DNA from: Panagrolaimus kolymaensis
Lineage: Eukaryota; Nematoda; Chromadorea; Rhabditida; Panagrolaimidae
Length of the DNA stretch: 64,000 nt
Direction of reading: 5' to 3'
Assembly (NCBI GenBank): GCA_028622995.1
Contig: JAJQJQ010000037.1
Span: 620,001 to 684,000 of the forward strand
Part shown: piece by piece, positions 59,441-64,000 of the stretch
Layout of the letters: every line of letters begins with the position of its first letter
Numbering within the stretch: the first letter of the stretch is position 1
Notes under the pieces: model-generated
What the model was told of the DNA's origin: nothing
Databases searched by the model: none
Seen by the model: the letters and a program-made list of their open reading frames with translations, nothing else
Program-made: the position numbers and the translations under genes

Positions 59441-60745
59441 TTAAAGTCTTTCCACTTTAACGAGAGGGGAAGCGTGAAAATAATTATTTCGATTTTCGCT
59501 ACATTGTCTCAATAAAATTGTAAAAGCAGATTGATCATATCTATGGCAATTTGCATATACTACTTTTTCCTTAAGTTTTTCTGGATTGCATTCAAGTTGG
59601 GATCCTGCTGGAGCCATGCATTCTTTTTCCTTCGCACATTTAACCCATTTTTCAATAATTTCTATTGATTTTGGAGATCGCTTTACGGTGAACATTGTAG
59701 CTCCCTGCATCATAGTGGAATTCGCCTGCAAAAAATAAAACACAATTATATGTGGACTAGAAGATTTAAAAAAAGGGAAGAAACGAACCATATCATCAGT
59801 AAAGTTAAAGTATTTGTACATTATGGGATTGGTTGCTGCATAAATTGTATGTCCAGTAGGTTCAAATTGTCGGATTCCGCATTTGGAAAAAATTTGGGCT
59901 TGTTCATAAAAAGTGCGCTAAAAATGGAAGCTGTTAACTAATTGGAAGATTTTGGGTGAAAAAAATATTACTTTGATAGAATTTGTACTATTATAAAAAA
60001 CAACAGAAGAATCAAACCAAAAAATTTGTTCAACTTCATCAATCATTTCTTGAATAATGATTGGCTTCCATCGATATTCTTTTAAATTTCCAACATAATT
60101 TGGATGCTTTCTAAATGAAAATTCCCGTAATTCTACAAACGGGCAATACTTTCGATACCGATTCAATTGATTTTCAGATAAATCATTTGCAAGTAAATAT
60201 GCAATCATAAATCCATTTTTCCAATGTTTAGTTTCGCTCAATTGGCTGATTGAATAACAGCTTATCCTAAAAAAAAATTGTTATATTATTTTTTGATTTT
60301 AAAAAATTGGGTTGTGTTTAAAAGACTTTGTTGTAATCTCTTTAAAATTTAGGTATTTTACCAAAAAAAAAAATCATAAAATTAATCCAAAAAAGTGGCA
60401 AATGTGAATGTATTTGAGCGGTTTAAAGTTTAAAAAAAAATTTTGAGCAAGTTGAATTTTCTTTTAATATGCGCGCTACTTATATGTATAATGAAGCTCG
60501 AAAGAAGAAAAAAAAACCAACAGAGCTTCTTTGAAATGATTGGAAGAAAAGGCAGTGACGAGGCGAAAATCGACTTCATCCATTCGTGAATTTGTTTCTT
60601 CTTGAGTTGGTGGATTCAAACAGCTTATATCATAACCAGGTGCAAATTTTTTTTGCAAAATACAGTAACTTGTAACTGAATTCATTTCAACAATTGTAAT
60701 GAGAGTCAACAAAATAAAATATACAAAAAACATTTTTATATTCAT
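59441..60745 (-). CDS. DUF1647-like secreted/Golgi glycosyltransferase-type protein
   Basis: Exons 60745-60522, 60266-59972, 59917-59789 and 59725-59441 give 310 residues. N-terminal hydrophobic segment (MFFVYFILLTLITIVEMNS) is a signal peptide or anchor. The core has ELREFSFRKHP, EYRWKPIIIQEMIDE and IFWFDSSVVF, the arrangement of nematode DUF1647 proteins, which look like nucleotide-sugar transferases (WKP..I.E and a D-x-S/T motif). Four Cys near the C-terminus (CAKEKEC, ECNPEK, NCHRYDQSAF) fit an oxidising lumen. Substrate not deducible. Confidence 0.65.
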
Positions 60746-61620
60746 TATAATAATTCTAAATAGAGTTTTTTTGAATTGATAACACCCAATTAAAATTCCA
60801 ACTAATAATTGAACGAAAAATCTACTAAAGTATTCAAAATAAAAATTGCTTATATAAGCATTAAATAAGGGCGGAGTTTAAGATCAAGTGTGTCTCTCAA
60901 ATACGCAGGTTAAAACTTTCGCATTTTTTTGGCTGAGCATTATTTTTTTCTTTTCAATACAATAACAAATTTGGCGTGCATTGTAAATGTCTGCATTTCT
61001 TGTTTTTATTTTTCTCAATGAATATGGCACAATTGCCCCCAACTTTGATGAGAGTGAGGGAATATGCCCCAAGAAGCCAATTAAGCCGCACAAGTTTTTA
61101 TGAAGCACAACTCTTTATTTGAATTATTTGAATTTAATGAACAAATATACAATATAATAAAGCATATACTCTAGAATATAGTAGCAAAAAACCCATTGGA
61201 TCATAGATTAAGATATGTTTCCATAATAAAAAGTGATCAGACAAAAAATAATAACTAGAAATTTGGTAAGACAACATACATATACAACAAATAAGAGCAA
61301 AATGAGGCAACAGAGTCTTTTAGTTTGTTCATAAATGTCTTCTTTTTTCATGCAATAAATTTTAAAATGGGTTTGTTTTCATTAGAAATAATTCCCTCTT
61401 TCTTTATTAATTTATTTAATCCCAACTTTCAAACCACTTTGCAAAACGAATTTAATGAGTGCACCAAACGAAAAAAAATTTTGAAAACAATAACAAGTTC
61501 CGAATAACAAACAAAAAGCTAATCACAAAAATAATGATTTCCATATTTAATGACAAAGATAGCTAAATATTTTACAAAAATAAACTTTTTTAATTAATTT
61601 AATGGTTTATGGCTTTATAA
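60746..61620. other. Intergenic stretch, no supported gene
   Basis: A minus-strand ORF at 60884-61108 has somewhat coding-like wording (LSSKLGAIVPYSLRKIK) but no partner exon or known family. Otherwise AT-rich. Confidence 0.35.
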
Positions 61621-61689
61621 CTAAAAAATTTTCAAATATGTTCCTTACTCATACCAAATATGAAGTTCCTGATATAGCGATGGTGTTTG

Positions 61690-61840
61690 AATGTCGCAAC
61701 ACATCACTTGATCACTTTTCGGTGAAAATGCAATGATTGAATGGTTTGAAAAATATCTTTAAATTAATTAAATAATTAATTAAATAAAAAATGTATATTT
61801 GTTGAATTTATTATATGTATTGGCATATTATTTTTAAGAA
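61690..61840 (+). pseudogene. 3'-end fragment of the alpha/beta-hydrolase gene
   Basis: GAAAATGCAATGATTGAATG onward repeats the last coding codons of the gene at 58584-59204 (ENAMIEWFEKYL and stop) and about 60 bp of its 3' flank, with small differences. Upstream similarity ends abruptly. A partial duplicate, not functional. Confidence 0.75.
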
Positions 61841-62010
61841 TTAATAACTGAAATGAAGATTTTATAATATTTTTTATTTTTTTCGCAAATACTAAAATGT
61901 CTTCAACAATTCTCAAAAAGTTGTAATCGTAAAAGTAAACTAAAAAAACCCACAAAAATTCTTATCATTTATGAAAGCAACTTTTTAGTGCAATTAAGGA
62001 TTTAAAAAAA

Positions 62011-62855
62011 TCAGAAATCAGAATGATGATGGCTTAAATTATTATTTCTGTTATCAGTATATAATAGGAAACCCATAATTGCGATAATAATGCAAAGTAT
62101 ATAGCAAAGTTTAAAATACCAAGATTCGCTCTCAACTTTCTTTCTTTGAAGATTATTGAAATCATTTACTAATTCATGAATTATGTTGCAGCGATTTCGA
62201 TCTATAGTTGCAAATCTTTTTAAAGCTTCTTCATGTTCATATTTTTGTGCTTTCAGCTCTTCTTCGAATTCTTTCTCACGCTAAAAGTTTTTTGGGGACG
62301 AGGGAAATATTTTTATGATAGTTCGAGACTAAAACTCACATCTTTAATTTTTTCCAGCACTTTGTAGGATTTCATTAAAAGCATAATTGGGAATTCGAAA
62401 TAGGTGCAATGAAGTTACATGCGTGCACGTAGGACAATGAAAGCCCTAAAAAATAAAACATATAATTTTTCCTATTCAGCTATCAACAATTGAAAGCTGT
62501 AGTTTTTCTTAGCCAAAGAAACTATGAAGAATTATTAAAAGTCAACTTCATATAACAAAATTTTACATAACTTACTTTTTGATTTTTTTGGGATGCTCTA
62601 TTTTCCATTTGTCGAATGCAATAAGAACAAAATGAATGACCACATTTTAATAAATCTCTCTCATTTCTTTGATTGCAAATTTTGCATTCCAGGCTTTTAA
62701 CTGAAACTGGAATTTGTTTATTTTCATTTGAACCATGCTAAAAAAATAAAATCATGGAAGATTTTAAAAAATCAAACAAATACCTGGTTAGCGATAATAG
62801 CAAAAAATGCAACGGGAGCACCAATAATTAATGCTGTAGTGATTAATGCTTCCAT
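62011..62855 (-). CDS. RING-finger (C3HC4) membrane protein, putative E3 ubiquitin ligase
   Basis: Exons 62855-62784 (hydrophobic N-terminal segment ALIIGAPVAFFAIIA), 62737-62576, 62445-62340 and 62280-62011. RING residues: CKIC..LLKCGHSFCSYC, then (next exon) HCPTC, a full C3HC4 set that would bind two zinc ions and an E2. A coiled coil (REKEFEEELKAQKYEHEEAL) and a C-terminal membrane segment (LCYILCIIIAIMGFLLY) follow. Exon 3 is 106 bp, one too many: dropping one A from the A6 run at about 62349-62354 gives ..SAGKIKDREKEF and restores the frame. Very likely a real gene with a one-base problem. Confidence 0.72.
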
Positions 62856-63604
62856 GGCATACTTGGGTTTAAATTAACCAAAAATAATGACCAAAGAAAA
62901 AGGGTTGTTGTTGTCGCAATTAGAAATTGGCTGAAAAAACCAAGCAAACAAAAAAGAGCAATGAACGACAAACTCTTTTTATGCGTGCCCAATAATGTGT
63001 TTTTTTTTTTTTGCAATCGATTCAATAATGGCGTTTGTAGTCCCTAAAAATGACTCGATTTTTTCCTGGTTTATTCAATCAAATCGACCTTCTTTCAAAC
63101 CATTGTGGCAAAAACAAATTATAAAAAATCAATGTCAATGCAATGTGAGAGGCATATTGCACTGCCAAAAATTATGATAACAATTTCTGATATTTTTCAA
63201 TCAAAAATTACTTTTTTGGTAAGATTGCAAGAAATTAGCTTAAAGTATCATTATTCATCGGGCATTCGAAGATTACAGAATCTGTATCAAAGTTTTATTA
63301 GTGTATTTTTTTAAATGCATTATAAGCTTTCTTCGGTTATTCGTTGGAAAACTTCTTCCTATTTTATTTTTTGTTTAATACAAGGAAGAATTTGAAATAT
63401 AAAATAATTTTTTTAAGAAAAAAGAAATAACAATATCAAAGTAAATTTAAATATTCAAAAACAAAATACGGAATGGAATGATTGGATATTAAATTTAAAG
63501 AGACTCGAACTTTTTTACTTATTTATTTTAATGAGCAAAAAAGAAAAATGGCGCGCTTTTCTTAGAAGGGATGGATACAAGTCTGTTCAAAAAAAAGATC
63601 AATA

Positions 63605-64000
63605 GTCACAATTTGTGTTGGTTCGCCGCCACCGCCATCCGCTCGTCGGCGCAGAAATCAGCGCCGCCGCCGCCGTCGGCGACGGCGGCGGCGGCGGCGA
63701 CCTTCCAGCTTCAAATGGCGGCGCCGCCAAAATTTATTAAATTTTTTCAAAAAATAAAAAAAAATGATAGGAAAGTCAAAAAATCAACAATTAAAGAAGC
63801 TAAAATTTAAAGTTATTCTTGTTCTCCTTTTTAAAATTTCCTTTTATTATTGCTTTACTTTAGTTAAATTTATGTTAAAAACGCCTTTCATTTATATAGA
63901 AAAATTTTTTTTCTATTTTGGCGGCGTGGCGGCAAAAATGGCGGCGGTGGCGGCGGCGGCGCAGACGTCGGCGCTGCCAGAAATTGGACCTCGCCGCCGT
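63605..64000. repeat. GC-rich (GGC)n-type repeat island, continuing past the window
   Basis: Two GC blocks (63620-63730 and 63918-64000) made of GCCGCC/GGCGGC units in inverted arrangement around AT-rich DNA; the first includes a GCCGTCGGCGACGGC hairpin. Probably an inverted-repeat element whose right end is outside the window; the ORF across it is repeat-driven. Confidence 0.6.

Noticed and set aside
63571..63810. 79-aa ORF with Ala/Pro-rich middle
   Set aside because: The Ala/Pro run is the translation of the GCC repeat; not a credible protein.

Overview
The window is nuclear DNA of a small AT-rich animal genome, almost certainly a nematode. The genes are split by short introns of about 45-60 bp with GTAAG/TTTTCAG-type borders, and several families are nematode-typical: a pepsin-inhibitor-3 (aspin) protein, a DUF1647-like glycosyltransferase, and tandem F-box-like 'FSIPES..YYISKNAKSMVYQKL' proteins of a kind I associate with Panagrolaimidae. 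The exact genus is inference. No rRNA, tRNA, CRISPR array or prokaryotic operon was seen. Gene models were built by hand by joining exons whose splice phases agree.

Left part (1-19.8 kb), the gene-dense part: the 5' end of the spliceosomal helicase BRR2/SNRNP200 (-); a broken catalase (+) whose first intron carries a complete Helitron; an F-box-like protein (-); a pepsin-inhibitor-like secreted protein (-); an S28 serine carboxypeptidase (+); a protein kinase (+); a P450 relic (+); a membrane-protein gene with a decayed tandem copy (-); and two tandem F-box-like paralogues (+).

Middle (19.8-35.7 kb): about 16 kb of T-rich, low-complexity DNA with no gene I can support. It holds a second Helitron (21920-22732) and lies upstream of a rhodopsin-family GPCR (35693-37912).

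Right part (38-64 kb), a mobile-element-rich accessory region: three LC8 dynein-light-chain-like genes, two genes sharing an OTU-like C-terminal domain (one with a zinc-binding module), an unidentified multi-exon gene, an intronless alpha/beta hydrolase with a broken 3' copy nearby, a glycosyltransferase-like gene and a RING-finger membrane protein. Interspersed are a 3.5 kb DNA transposon with about 455-bp terminal inverted repeats and a multi-exon transposase, plus at least five small inverted-repeat elements, each with an 8-bp target duplication (one imperfect). One Helitron copy carries both the 3.5 kb transposon and one of these small elements nested inside it.

Two cross-cutting points. 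(1) The Helitron copies keep GC-rich hairpins whose arms differ in sequence but still pair. (2) Four otherwise clean gene models each need removal of one base from a homopolymer run. That suggests either assembly indels or very recent decay, and should be settled before any of them is called a pseudogene.
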